From Taeniopygia guttata (taxonomy: Eukaryota; Chordata; Aves; Passeriformes; Estrildidae): DNA of 64,000 nucleotides. The position numbers and the translations under genes are program-made. The stretch lies in assembly GCF_048771995.1 (NCBI RefSeq), contig NC_133027.1, forward strand, positions 101,926,501-101,990,500, given 5' to 3'. Positions 25,582 to 37,105 of the stretch are shown here, piece by piece. Numbering within the stretch: the stretch's first letter is position 1; every line of letters starts with the position of its first letter. The notes under the pieces are model-generated. The model was not told the origin of the DNA and made no database searches. It saw only the letters and a list, made by a program, of their open reading frames with translations.

Positions 25582-28252
25582 CCCTCCTTTGTTTCCACTT
25601 AACTGGGAAGCCCATTGGCAAAAGGAAATCTCGCCCAAGTTCTCATAAAGACTGCAGCATCTTTTGTCATAGAGTACATTGTCTCACACGAGACAGGCTC
25701 GTGCTTGGCTCCAGCAGTTCAGAGCTGTTGTGATCACAGGGGAGTCTCACACTCAAATGCTTAGGGAGAAGGGCTTTGTGCAAAACTTCACAGGAATCAC
25801 ACTAAAAAGTATAATTGTTAATAATAAAGTTGGAGAATTAAAGCTCATAATTGGAGCACTCAGAGTGTTTTGGTGTACAAAACTATTTGGATTTGGCCAG
25901 TAGGTTTAATAAAGCTGCAGCTGAAGATACTGGGAAAAAAAAATACTTGTACTAGCAGAATAGGATGTCTGTGGAACATCAACACTGCTGGGAGGGGAGG
26001 GGAATTTGGACAAAGAAGCAAGCAAAACCCACAGAGATCAACTACCTCTTGACCATCCACAGATATTTACACCTCTGTTGCTTTTTTCCTCATTCTGCCT
26101 TTTTTTCTGGGAAGGCCAATAGGCAAAGAGTGAGTACAGGGAGAGCCACTTTCATGGCTCCCACACATGAATGCTGTTCTCAGCAATTCAAGTTTACTCT
26201 TGTAAAGGGCAACACTTTCAGGTGGCTCCAGGCAGCTCAGGCAGTGCCAGCTCCCCACACATGTCACCAGTTCTGGGAGTCTCACCTGGAGGTGAGAGTC
26301 TAAACCAGACTTGCTTACAGTGCTAATCCCTCACAAAGCCACCTGAAATTTTTGGAGGCTCTTGACATCCCTGTTGCAGTCTAAAATCCTTTCTACCACT
26401 GATTTGGGCCATTTTCACCCCTCACAGGGGCAGAGTAAAAATTAATTCTTTGATATGAAAGTCTCGAGTTACTTCACAATCAACACCATAAAAAGTCCAC
26501 AAAAAGAGAGGGTTTTACAAGTAAAGGATGCTTTGGGAGCATATAGGACCCAAAAGAGCCAGCAAAAACACAGAATAATGAAGTGAGATTCTGAATAATT
26601 GTTCATTCATGGAGTGCTGTCCATCCTGTCCCCTGTGCAAGGCTGAGCAGTCCCTTAAGTGCAAGCTATGTATATATAGAGAGGAACTCTTCTGCAGTGA
26701 AAAAAGGCATTTTGGACAGTCTTGAGGGGAGAGTGCTGCACAGGGATTTTTCTGACCCCGCAGGTCTGCCAGGAGCTACAGGAAATGATATTCCCTACAG
26801 CAAAAAGCTGGTTTTTGTAGACAACTGGATGTGCTGCAACTGATAGTACTCAGGTCAGATGTCAGAGGAGTTGTGGTGCCAGAAGGGTGATATATGGCTG
26901 GCATGAAGGGGATGGGGCGTCACCATCACCCTCTATCTGAAGATATCAAAGACACAGTTGGACATGAACAGATAACATCCACTCACACTTGGGGAAACAG
27001 GAATTCCAGTGCTTCCAAATATTTCTGTCCCCAAGGTAGTCCCAATGAGTTAACCCCTCTAAAACTTGTAAGTATGCAAGGATACATAGTCATCAAGATA
27101 GAAAGAAAAAATGGGAAGAAAAGATTTCAACAAGCAATTTCAGGTGTGCCAAGTAACTGATTTCACTGTTTGATCTGAAGACATGTACTAGCCTAGGGTT
27201 CCTCTTCCTTCAGGACAGATATATCCAGTGGGCAAAGCGATATTTGCTATGAGGGGTGAAAGGTGTTATTGACACCCTGAGGCTGTCTCTATACACCAGA
27301 GAGCCCTTGGCTAACCAAACCTGGTTAGGTCTATGCTGTTTCTCCCCCTCTTCTCTTGCCATGAGTCCAGTTACTCGTTCATCTCCACCCTTTTGCTCTC
27401 AGTGGGATGAGGTCAGCACATGGCACACTTTGAACCCCACAGCACTGGAAATGATTCCAAGCAGGAATCAATCTCTGCTGTCAAACCAAAGCAGATGAGA
27501 GCTCTCCTGTCAGAGAGTCCTGTGTCTGTCTCACAGTGGTGATTGTGAAACTAGACCTGTTCACATGGGAGATGTGTCGTGTGCTGGCTGCGACTTCGCC
27601 CATAAGCCACAGGAATCACAGATTGGGAGTAGCACTGACACTTTTACTGGAGGTTCTCACTACCCTTTTATTACTGCAATATAAAGATACAGTCTGGCAT
27701 TTAACTTTAATGACTAATTGTCTGAGGGGCTCAGCTCTTTCTCACTGGATATCTCACATCCGTACTGAGGACTAGGAATCTTCCCAGTATGGTACAAGCA
27801 AATCCCTGGTGGTTTATCTGTCTTACAGGCTTTTACAGCTGAGATCTCCCTATCCCTGTGTTGCAATCATTGTTTCTCCAGGAGCTGCAGTACCCATTTC
27901 AGAGTTGTAAGTTATGTTCCCCATTTCTGTTCTTTAGAGCAGCCAGTTCTCCCAAGAAGCTTTTACAGTTCTCCACTGACACAGCCTGGTTTGAAACTGG
28001 CAGGCGACGATGGAGACACACACAAGTCAGAGCAGCTTTTGCTCACACGCTGCATTTGCTGCTCGGATTCCAGAGCTGGTTTTTACGTCTGTCACAGGGT
28101 GTCTGTCATCACTTCTCTTCAGAAGCCCAGCAGGATATCCCAAACAATACCAGCTTTGCAACAGGGAAGAAGGTTTCTTTTCTTCCCAAAGTTTTAGTGG
28201 TAAAATCTCAACAGAGTGAAACTGTGTGTGTAAGAGCTCAAACTGGAAAAAT

Positions 28253-28294
28253 AAAACCAAACCAAACCAAGCGAAAATAAATAAATAAATAAAA
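28253..28294 (+). repeat. AAACC and AAAT simple repeats
   Basis: Three AACCA-type units are followed by four AAAT units (AAATAAATAAATAAATAAA). It is an ordinary microsatellite. Confidence 0.85.
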
Positions 28295-28777
28295 GCTTTT
28301 CCGCCCACCCATCTTTCCTGTGAGCCCAAACTCTCCCTGACTTATGGCAAGCACCCTGGAAAATATAAAATGTTTCCAAATTAGAAGAACATATGTCCCA
28401 ACCACAGTTCCTTTCCAGGGAAAATCATAGAAAGTCCTCCTGCCTTCATAGTCTTCTCCAGTGGGAACCAGAAAGCCTTGCTTACACTTTCTCCTGGGAT
28501 GCTCTGGGAAGAATGAAAGTGGTTTCAAGGAGGACTTTGTGGTACTAAGATCCAAACAATACCACCACCACCACTAATTTATAAGCAGATGCCTTGGAAC
28601 TGGTTACACTCTGATACCTTCTCTCTGTAAAAAGAAAAGGAAACAAAAGTTTTTCTTGGTTTCAGACTATACTCTCAGCTCAGGACATGCACCACCACAC
28701 TTTTGGTGACCTGTCCATCTGATGCTCTTGTCCCAGCTGTGGCCCCCCTGTTACAGCCATCCCAGCATCCCAAGAAC

Positions 28778-28782
28778 CAGAG
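28778..28782. repeat. Left target-site duplication of the solo LTR (CAGAG)
   Basis: The five bases CAGAG directly precede the TG start of the LTR and are repeated exactly at 29319-29323 after its CA end. This is the expected scar of retroviral integration. Confidence 0.7.
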
Positions 28783-29318
28783 TGTTGGGAAGGATGAATA
28801 AATATAATTGCCTGGCAAAAGATTTACAATAGTACAGCCAGGATGAAAACAATCCCCCCTACTGGCTGGACAATGCCCTTACCTACAGATAGTTCCAAAA
28901 GTCAAATGGACTGTTCTATTTCAACCCCCAAAATGTATTGTTCATCCCACACCTGTAACCCTCCCCTGAAGCATCAAGTGTCTGTAACCCCATTGGCCCA
29001 AGTCTTGTTCCAGCCCACCTTGAAGCCCCCTGATAAGGGGTCTCTGAGGGGTCAGATGCCCTCTTGGAACTCCCCTCTCTTGGAACTCCCCTCTCTTGGA
29101 ATCCCCGCTCTCTTGGAACTCCCACCCTCTCCTAGAGCATCCTCTTGACCCCTTGTCTCTCCCCTCCCCCATCCCCTCAGGCCTTGCCACGTGCTGCGTC
29201 TGGCAGCTCCAAGCAAGACCTTTCACCATCCCTAATAAACCTGATATTCTAAGAGCAGCCTTCAGAGATCTCTCGTCTCCATTCATCAAAGCCCTCCTGG
29301 AGTACAGCCTCCCCCGCA
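28783..29318 (+). mobile_element. Solo LTR of an endogenous retrovirus, 5-bp target duplication
   Basis: The element starts TGTTGGGAAG at 28783 and ends CCCCCGCA at 29318, so it has TG...CA ends with imperfect inverted termini. It is flanked on both sides by the identical 5-mer CAGAG (28778-28782 and 29319-29323), a target-site duplication. A poly(A) signal AATAAA at 29234-29239 lies about 80 bp before the 3' end, as expected for an R/U5 junction. No primer-binding site or retroviral gene follows, so this is a solo LTR left by recombination between two LTRs. A 5-bp duplication fits ERVL-type elements better than ERVK (usually 6 bp). The orientation is plus, judged from the poly(A) signal. Open frames within it are chance. 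Confidence 0.75.
29061..29126 (+). repeat. 16-17 bp minisatellite, four units, inside the LTR
   Basis: Four consecutive units begin CTCTTGGAA: 29061-29076, 29077-29092, 29093-29109 and 29110-29126. The first two are identical. The third has a substitution and a one-base insertion, and the fourth ends CCCACC. It sits in the presumed U3/R part of the LTR, so unit number may differ between copies and individuals. Confidence 0.9.
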
Positions 29319-29323
29319 CAGAG
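29319..29323. repeat. Right target-site duplication of the solo LTR (CAGAG)
   Basis: An exact copy of the 5-mer at 28778-28782, immediately after the CA terminus at 29317-29318. Confidence 0.7.
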
Positions 29324-32300
29324 GGCCACAGGCACCACAGCTGTGGGCACTGGACCAGTTGAACATCAGCTGAGCCCAAACATCAACCACTTCCTTCACC
29401 CTCCTTTCATCCATCAGATCCTACTGGTGGGACCTGCCCCAACACAAAAATAAAAACAATACTGCAGTTGTCAAAAGGTCACCACTGCAGAGGCCACCAC
29501 ATGGGCCAGAGGACACAGGAGCCACAAGCAGGTAGCTCCCCAGGCCACGGTGCACGCTCCAGCCAAGGACCACGCTGAGATCCCTTCTCTGGGAGCCACA
29601 GCACACCTTCACCACCCCTGCTGCAACTCTGGCAGCAAGATACAGGTAACTCCTCCAAGCAGCTCTCCTTCTCCCAGAAACCTGACCCAGATGCAAGACT
29701 CTTCCCAAAGCTTTTTCAATCAACTGCCTGTGTAGGGTCAATTTAAAGTCCCCTTTTACCATTCCTTAATCACATCAAGTATGTGCTGCATTGTGCCTGG
29801 GAATTTTATTTTGAATTCTAATGATTTCTTTGCCGGCTGTCCCGGCAATGCCTTTTTTTTTTTTTTTCCAGGGAGATTGAGGAACATCATATTCATCTGT
29901 GGGTTCCTAATCCCTTCAGAGTAAAGACTACTTTAAAGAGTTCTTTTCAAATTACTTTCAGCTTCTTTGGTTAGATCTTACAGGAAAGAATCCACAGAAG
30001 ATCTTATCTGAACCCTGACATGCAATGACCTCTTTGCTCCATTTCATCACTGGTTCTACACTCATGTTATTAGGGATAATACTGGGAATTATAGGATTAT
30101 CTCAGTCTTTCAGATACATTTTACATTGACTAATTTATTCTGTCTGTCCTTTCATGAATGTCTGATGTAATATCTGAGACAGAGGGTTCATAAGACTAAA
30201 GGTATTTGGCTTTCACCTTATCTCTACTGTTTGTGGTCGTATGGAACCTCAGCCTGATCTGCAGCTGGGTGCAACCAGTGTCTGACCCCAGACATGTGAT
30301 GGTACATTAGAAGTGCAATTAAAGTATCTGGTTAGCATATCCATGGATGGAAAGTTAATGAACTGGTGCTCTGTGCACGCCGTTGTGCATGTAAGCCGTA
30401 TGTATCTGGCTGCCATGTGTGCCCAGAAGCCGTTCTTGCTCAGGGTATGCTGAAAAGCTCTGTCACCACAAGTCAGGCGCACTCTTGATACTTTTCATAA
30501 GGCTCCAGAGGAAATTAATGTTGGTTCTTCCAGGTTATAGCTTTCATGTCATTAAAAACCCTACACCAACTGTATCATATGGAAAACAGAAACAGATCAC
30601 AACACAGACAGGTAACATAATCCGCATGAAACTGATAATTCAAGGACTGATCTGATGTTCAGCATCTGACAGAACAATAGATGAGACCAGAGTTGTTTCC
30701 TTCCTTAAAACACGCAATATCAGTGGGAGAAACAAAAGCAACACCCAAATGTGCAGCCTGATTGTGACGGAAGGTGAGCTGTAAAAAGGGAATAATCATT
30801 ATTGAAGGTGATCTTTCAGTCTGTAGAAAGTCCCCAGTAATTTCAGCATGCTTTGTCCTAGGACATATGTGACCAACCTGCAGATATAAGAAGATTTTCT
30901 GGATTCCACCAAGCTCTGAATGATTCAGTCCTGAAGATGGAGTGGATGTACAGCTGCAACACATGCTCTGCCCTTGTTAGTGTTTCCAGCCTTATGCACA
31001 GGACAAAAGACACTCAGTTTATAAGGAGACTGGATGCTTAAAAATGCCTTGATGAGACACAGAGATAAAAAGCTCAGAGGTCACTCCCATGGAGATACAT
31101 CAATATAAAACTGGAATAATGCAGCAGTGAGTCAAGCCAAGGACATACCTATCAACCAATTTGAGGGCTCATTTCCTGATATGGGAGAGCTTCAAAGCAA
31201 ACCCTCCAGACAGCCTTTTGGGTGAACTATCCCTTATCCTCCTTAGTTACTCATTGGCAGACCTTTTTTGTGGAATAAGGCAAGACCATTTATACATACA
31301 GAGACAGTCTGTGTTTTACAGGAACAGAGGAGGAGTGCTCATAATGAAATACATCTTACGCCCAAAATTCAGCACCAAATTTTTCAGTAATTATCTGTAC
31401 TAGTAGCTTGTGAATGCACACTTTAAATCTTAACTCAAATCCTGAAAATATGTGAGCATAGCTGCACAGAATGTGACATTGTCCACACAAAAATTCCTCT
31501 TCAGAATCCATAAGTACTCCTGGATCCTAATTTGCTGTTTTCACTATCTCTGGATTTGCCTCATCAGAAGAATTCTTCTTTTGACCTGGTTTCATATCAA
31601 AGCAAGGCCTATCTTCATTAACACACAATTTATCACAGAGAGAATGAAGATTTATGTCTTTTCTGCCTGAAACATGAAATAGACTACCAATGCAGCTCAG
31701 CAAGTCTGCAGCTGCAAAGTCACTGCAGCTCACTGTCTGCTGGCAGGAGATCTTGGTTACAGAGTGTCCTACACTTTGCCAAATTTTTAAACCTTAGAAG
31801 TCTAATTTTTGCATGGCTGAGCTGCTTTACCATACAAAACTAAGGCTTTGAAGCAAGGCTGCCCTATTGCAAACAATGAATGAATTGTAGTTCTAAGATA
31901 CCCCAGCAACAAGCATGGTAGACACACCTGGCTTGCTATGTAGAAGGCAGGCAACGAAATTTAAATGTCCATTTTTTTGATTTTGGGCTGTTAGCTGTCA
32001 CTCAGTGCATTCCAGTTTGAACCTTCTTCCAAAGGCATGACACAACACAACTTGGGTCAAAGGAGACCCAGACAAACAGCATTTGCCTTTCACCAGACTG
32101 CCGTGCAGGCAGGTCCTCGGTGCCAAAGCAGAAACTAGTTCCTTTTTATTTCCCATTCCTATTCCTTTCTCTGCTGAGCAAAGGAAAAAGTAGAATTTAA
32201 AAAAAAAAAAAAAATCAGATTTATGCCTGGCCTGATGCATGCTTTTCTAGCTTGCAAATGCATTACATGTGACATCTAGGAATAAAGTGTTTGGCCTCAA

Positions 32301-35300
32301 AAAGGAAGGGGAAATACATAGGAATGAAACCTCATGTGGGAACAGTCAGTGCTGTTCTGCCCTGCTTAGCAGGCTGAAAATGCCCTGCTTCAGCTGGGGC
32401 TATGTTTTCTCAACTTTGGCTGCACTGTGACCTCTGATGACCCAGCCTGCAGTGGATCTGGCCACTGTACATTTGATCCAGAACACTGAACAGCCGGTGT
32501 CATTTTCAGTCAGTGCTAAATTCAATCTGACCCAGATTGAAAAGCCCTTACATCCCACCTCTAATCCCTTCGCTTCCATGCAAGCAGTGAGGCCTATAGG
32601 CAAACACAGGACATGAACTTTAAGAAAAGCAGGCAAACAAATCAAGTCTCACAGAAATCTAAAAACCCAGACTTCAGGAAATCAACCTCAGTAAAACTCT
32701 CCATATTCCCCAAAATAATATTTCTTTGTATTGCTCACTTTCAGACCATTCTGTGACAGTAAACAGATTTTATCTTTCTTCAGTCTCTCTCTCTCTATAA
32801 GATTAGACTGAAGCAACACAATATTGATTTCCTCTTTCTGGCCTTCTATAAAGGTACATCTTGCATGAATCGTGCAGGAAGCTAAAAAAAAAAAAATAGG
32901 TACAATTTTAAAACATTTTGCTTCAACATGCCAAACATTCCATTTCACATTTTTTCCCGTAAAATCACAATTCTCAGCCACAGCCACTTCATCAGTATAG
33001 AAATAGCTGATTTTCCCACAGTCTCTCCAACAAGTCAGACAGCAAACCTGCACTAAGATGGTTCAATTTCATTGGAGTCAGCACCTATTGAGCAATGTGG
33101 TTTTGGTTTCTTTTAAGCATTCAAGAACTTTTCTCATAACAATGCCAGATGGCCCTGCAATCAAAGCCTTTGCCTTCAGCCTGTCACCTCCAAACTCACT
33201 GCTGATAGTCTATGGACTTGAATTTGAATAGGAATACATGGAAGCTGTTTCAGATTTATTAAAAAAAAAAAAATTACTTCTGGAATGACAGATCTTCCAA
33301 CTGCATTATCTGTTTTCTGGCTTTCACATGCCTTTCCAAACATTATGTGAAAAAATGAGAAAGAGGGAAGCGAAAGAAAAATTTCTTGACTACCACCACA
33401 AAAGAAATTGTTCCTTAATTACAAACAGGACACTCTTAAGCTGAGAAGCGAAGAGAAGGGCAATCTATCTGACCTTTCCTCATCATTTCACTTTGAAATA
33501 TGGGGTAGGCAGAACCAATTGATGTGAGCAGATTCAGCAAGATAAACACCAGTGGCAACTTTTTATATTTAACAACATCAGGCCTTCTCCAGGACAAAGA
33601 GTAAGAATGAGAACACTCGTTATGTACTCTTGCAAAATGTACTGTGTATTTAAAAAGAAAATATTTGCTTATCATTTGTTGCTGTATAATGTCAAACATA
33701 CAGTAGCTACATGGTATTTTAACCTTACCCCCAAGCTACAAGGAAATTGAGTAGATAGTTGATTTTCTAGTGTCTTTAAAGTAACTAAACATGAAAGGTC
33801 AGACTTAGGGAGAACAGTAGATAAGCTGCCCAACAAGGCCAGCAGAGCTGAGGAAACATGCTCATGTGCAATGGATATCCCAATGTTTTCTTAGAAACAT
33901 GTCATAAATGTAACATTTAGTAACATTTAGTGATGGTTTAAAGCACCCCACATGAATAAGTAGTGGAATTTACACAGGAAAAGCAAGGAGATCAAAGACC
34001 TGATTCAGAGAGTAGGAAGAAGGCCGTGTTAACACCCTTAGACCAGTTTTAATCAACATTATGATATACTACCATAGTTATTGATCTTGTGATCGTGCAC
34101 CATAGTTAATCATATTTCCCACAGATGGCCTGCCCTGAGATACTCAGACTCAGAGCAGTGTCTTGTACATCTTTTTTGCCACAATGTATTAGCCTTCTGT
34201 GATGACAAAATGATAGAATGCAAAAAATGTGCCTGGACCTGTGTGGGAATGACGCCGTCCCCAGTCATGCTCCAAAGTTCTCCTGACACTTTTCCATGTG
34301 CCATCTTAGTCAGACAGCATTCACAGGGACACAGGAATGGGATTCACGGGACAGAAATATGTGCCTGCTTTGGCCATTGTCCTGAGCTACAGCTTGGGCT
34401 GCACTTCAAACAAATTGGTGAATGGATGCTGGAAAATCACTGCCTTAAAGGAGGTGCAAGTGCCAATTTGAATGAACTCTGTTTCATCTGATATTCCCCC
34501 ACTGTAGACTTGTGATATACTTTGCCCTAATTTTTATGAAATTTTATTTAACTGAAGTTTTGAGTGCTCCCCCTGACTTCCATAAGTTTGGGGTTTATTG
34601 TACACCAGTCAGCTCTCTCACATGCAGCACACAGTGCCCGAAAATTTCAGGTTAATTAACTCACATCTGGTTTTCCACAAACAGAAACACTATGTTCTGC
34701 TGCCAACTACTATTGCTAGCTAAAGTGCTTTGTGCTCCCTCTTGTTTGGGGATGAAACCAGTGCATCTTTGATTTTTAAATCTATATTCTGCACGTCTGA
34801 TAGCTTGTTAGAAAGCCAAGGGTTATTAATTTCAAAAACAGAAGGTAGAGTTTAATGAATAATGAATAGCAGCTGTTGGAAGAAAACCTTTGTAGCCCTG
34901 GGACCGTCTTTCCCTATGTTACAATTACACTTTGATTGACCTCAACAATAACTAACAAGCATGCCCAGCTGGATCATAAACCAAGTATATACTATGTCCA
35001 GATATGGTGTAAAATTTCACATCAATGAAACACTCACTGTCAGTCTAGCTTCGTCCCATCATATGTCAATCAGACTTACAAATAAACTTACTAGAGCTGG
35101 GACATGGTATTTTCCTAGGGGGAAAAAAAAGGCTCTTTACTGGCAATGAATGAACAGTTTAGAAAAATCACAATTGCATTGGGATGGCTCGAGCACTGAA
35201 GAAAAGCCTTTTGCCATGACAGACGTGTGGGGCTTGCTCACTGTGCAAATATTTAGGGGCTTCAAGGATAGGCAGGTTTCCAGGCTGCCTGAAAGAGCTA

Positions 35301-36782
35301 TATCCCCATAGCTGGGAGGCTGAAAGCAGAAAAAGATGAAGTTTGGGCTGATCAAGCAGCTGGAATATTTTCTCTGTGAAGGAATGAGCTGCACTGGGAC
35401 CTGGTGCTTTCAGGGGTCTGTGGGTGGGAGGCCCACGGGGCTCACTGGGGATACAGTACCTCTCACCCGTGGATAACCACATAGTGTTACACCTAAATCT
35501 GGGGTCTGTCTAAACAAATGGGAATAAAAATCCAGGGACAAACTGTTTGCACACAAAACCAGAAAAAGCTGGCCTGTGCTGTTTGGTGGATGGATTACTC
35601 AGAGTTTTACATCCTGTCTTGTCAGATAGGAACTTTGGTCTATAGCCAAGCAATATTAGGGATGAGCCACTGGTGAATAAAACACTGTAGCCTCTGGATT
35701 TATATATACTCTCAGCTTTCTAACACTTTATCCTCCCTCTCCTGCCAGTTCCTGGTGAAATGGAAAAGCAACAGATCTTTCTTTCATTAAGTCATTGGAG
35801 TTTCTACTTAAAACAGTTATATATTATTAGTATATGTTATTATTTGTATTGTTATTTATGCTGCTAAACACAACAAATCATCATAATTTCTTCCTGTCCA
35901 TGAACTACATTATTACAGACACAAAAATCTTGTTACAGGCACTTTCTCAAAGGGCACAGCAGAGCCATGCAAAATTATTCAGATACCCCAATATCCCAGG
36001 TTTGGTTTCCCGTTTTATTTTACTTAATGTGCTCTCTGAGACCCTATCATGGCAGCTCATGCAATCTGCACTGAAGAAGAGTCAGCTAAGCTTGCACCTT
36101 GTGTTTTCTGTACTGCAGAGCTGAAATGGCACATCCTGCCTCTCTTCATCAGAAATCAAGGTCAAGCACATCCCACCCCCTTGCAGCTTCCCCTCTTCTG
36201 CACCTGGTTTCACCAGCTGAGAGTAAAGCAGATCCCTTAACAAACACCAACACGAATTTTGCCTCTCCTTAAACTGTTGCTTGTCTTTGCTTTGTGTTCT
36301 CCAGCTGATATTTCTGCTCCATAATATTTCATCACTGCTCTCAGTCTTAAAGAGAAGCCCTATTATCAGAGTTTCCTCATCTCATCTATCTTGACATAGA
36401 ATTTCTTTATAGATACATATCTGACCTCAAATGTTTTGTTCAGGGGAACAAATCCTACCATACCAGGTATAGGTTGCATACGCCCACTGATTTCGATGGA
36501 ACCAGAAATGTAATTAATTGAAAGGCAATGCCTTGGTTCCAGCCCTGGAGTGGCAGGTATAAACTGTAGCTATGGTTTCATGTAAAAAAGCAATATACTG
36601 CGGTATTTTAGCAGAAGAGAAAGGAAACAAAGAAACAAAACAAAATACTCACCAGTAGGTAAAATTACACACCACCACCAGGAGAAAGAAAATTTCCAGT
36701 ACCTCACCAGGTCATCAGGCACAACAGGCTGAGCTTGCAGCACACACTAAGTTTGGACAGACCCCAGCCCAGGACGGTGGAT
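29324..36782. other. No gene recognised
   Basis: The first 430 bp (to about 29760) is GC-richer than its surroundings and may be another repeat that I cannot name. The rest is AT-rich, with a T16 run near 29856, A-runs near 32198, 32885 and 33260, and a two-copy ATTTAGTAAC word near 33910-33930. No conserved exon was recognised. Confidence 0.55.
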
Positions 36783-37105
36783 GTGGGAAGTGAATTCCAA
36801 AGCCAAGGTCAGGTGTGTCTGGCTAATTCCAGATACAAGTGCCGTGCTGCAGGAAAGGAAGCAGCCTCTTGGGTAACCATCTGGGGCTTTATAGGTTCCA
36901 ACTAACACCTTGAATTCTTCCCAGGTACTTATTAACAGCAAGCAAGGCTGTTCTCAAGTGTTCCTGGCATGGAGCTCCACATTGTGCACCAGCTCCAGTT
37001 TCCACGGATCTCAGCACACGGCTCCATGTGGAGTGCATGGCGATAACATAATCCAGCATCAAGGTGTCAGAGGCATGGAGAGCTGGGACAAGGTTTCTCC
37101 ACTTG
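36783..37105 (-). mobile_element. Old L3/CR1-like LINE remnant
   Basis: On the plus strand the segment carries words typical of the antisense 3' part of amniote L3 (CR1-like) LINEs: GTGAATTCCAAAGCC, GGGCTTTATAGGTTCCAACT, ACCTTGAATTC, TTGTGCACCAGCTCCAGTTT, GGCTCCATGTGGAGTGCATG and AACATAATCCAGC. It is heavily diverged, with indels, as expected for a family inactive since early amniotes. Sense reading on minus shows only broken frames. The assignment rests on remembered consensus words, not on an alignment. Confidence 0.7.

Larger units (their letters stand above)
23861..28777. other. No gene recognised
   Basis: Between the CR1 fragment and the solo LTR. It holds a hairpin at 25556-25581, a CAAA-rich stretch near 24207-24227 and the simple repeat at 28253-28294. 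A 140-codon plus frame at 27858-28280 is overlapped by frames on both strands and resembles nothing known to me. Confidence 0.55.

Noticed and set aside
27858..28280. 140-codon plus-strand frame
   Set aside because: Several other frames overlap it on both strands and it ends in a simple repeat. No similarity recognised.
28942..29379. 145-codon minus-strand open frame
   Set aside because: It is inside and just past the solo LTR, and much of it is the minisatellite translated as a short peptide repeat.
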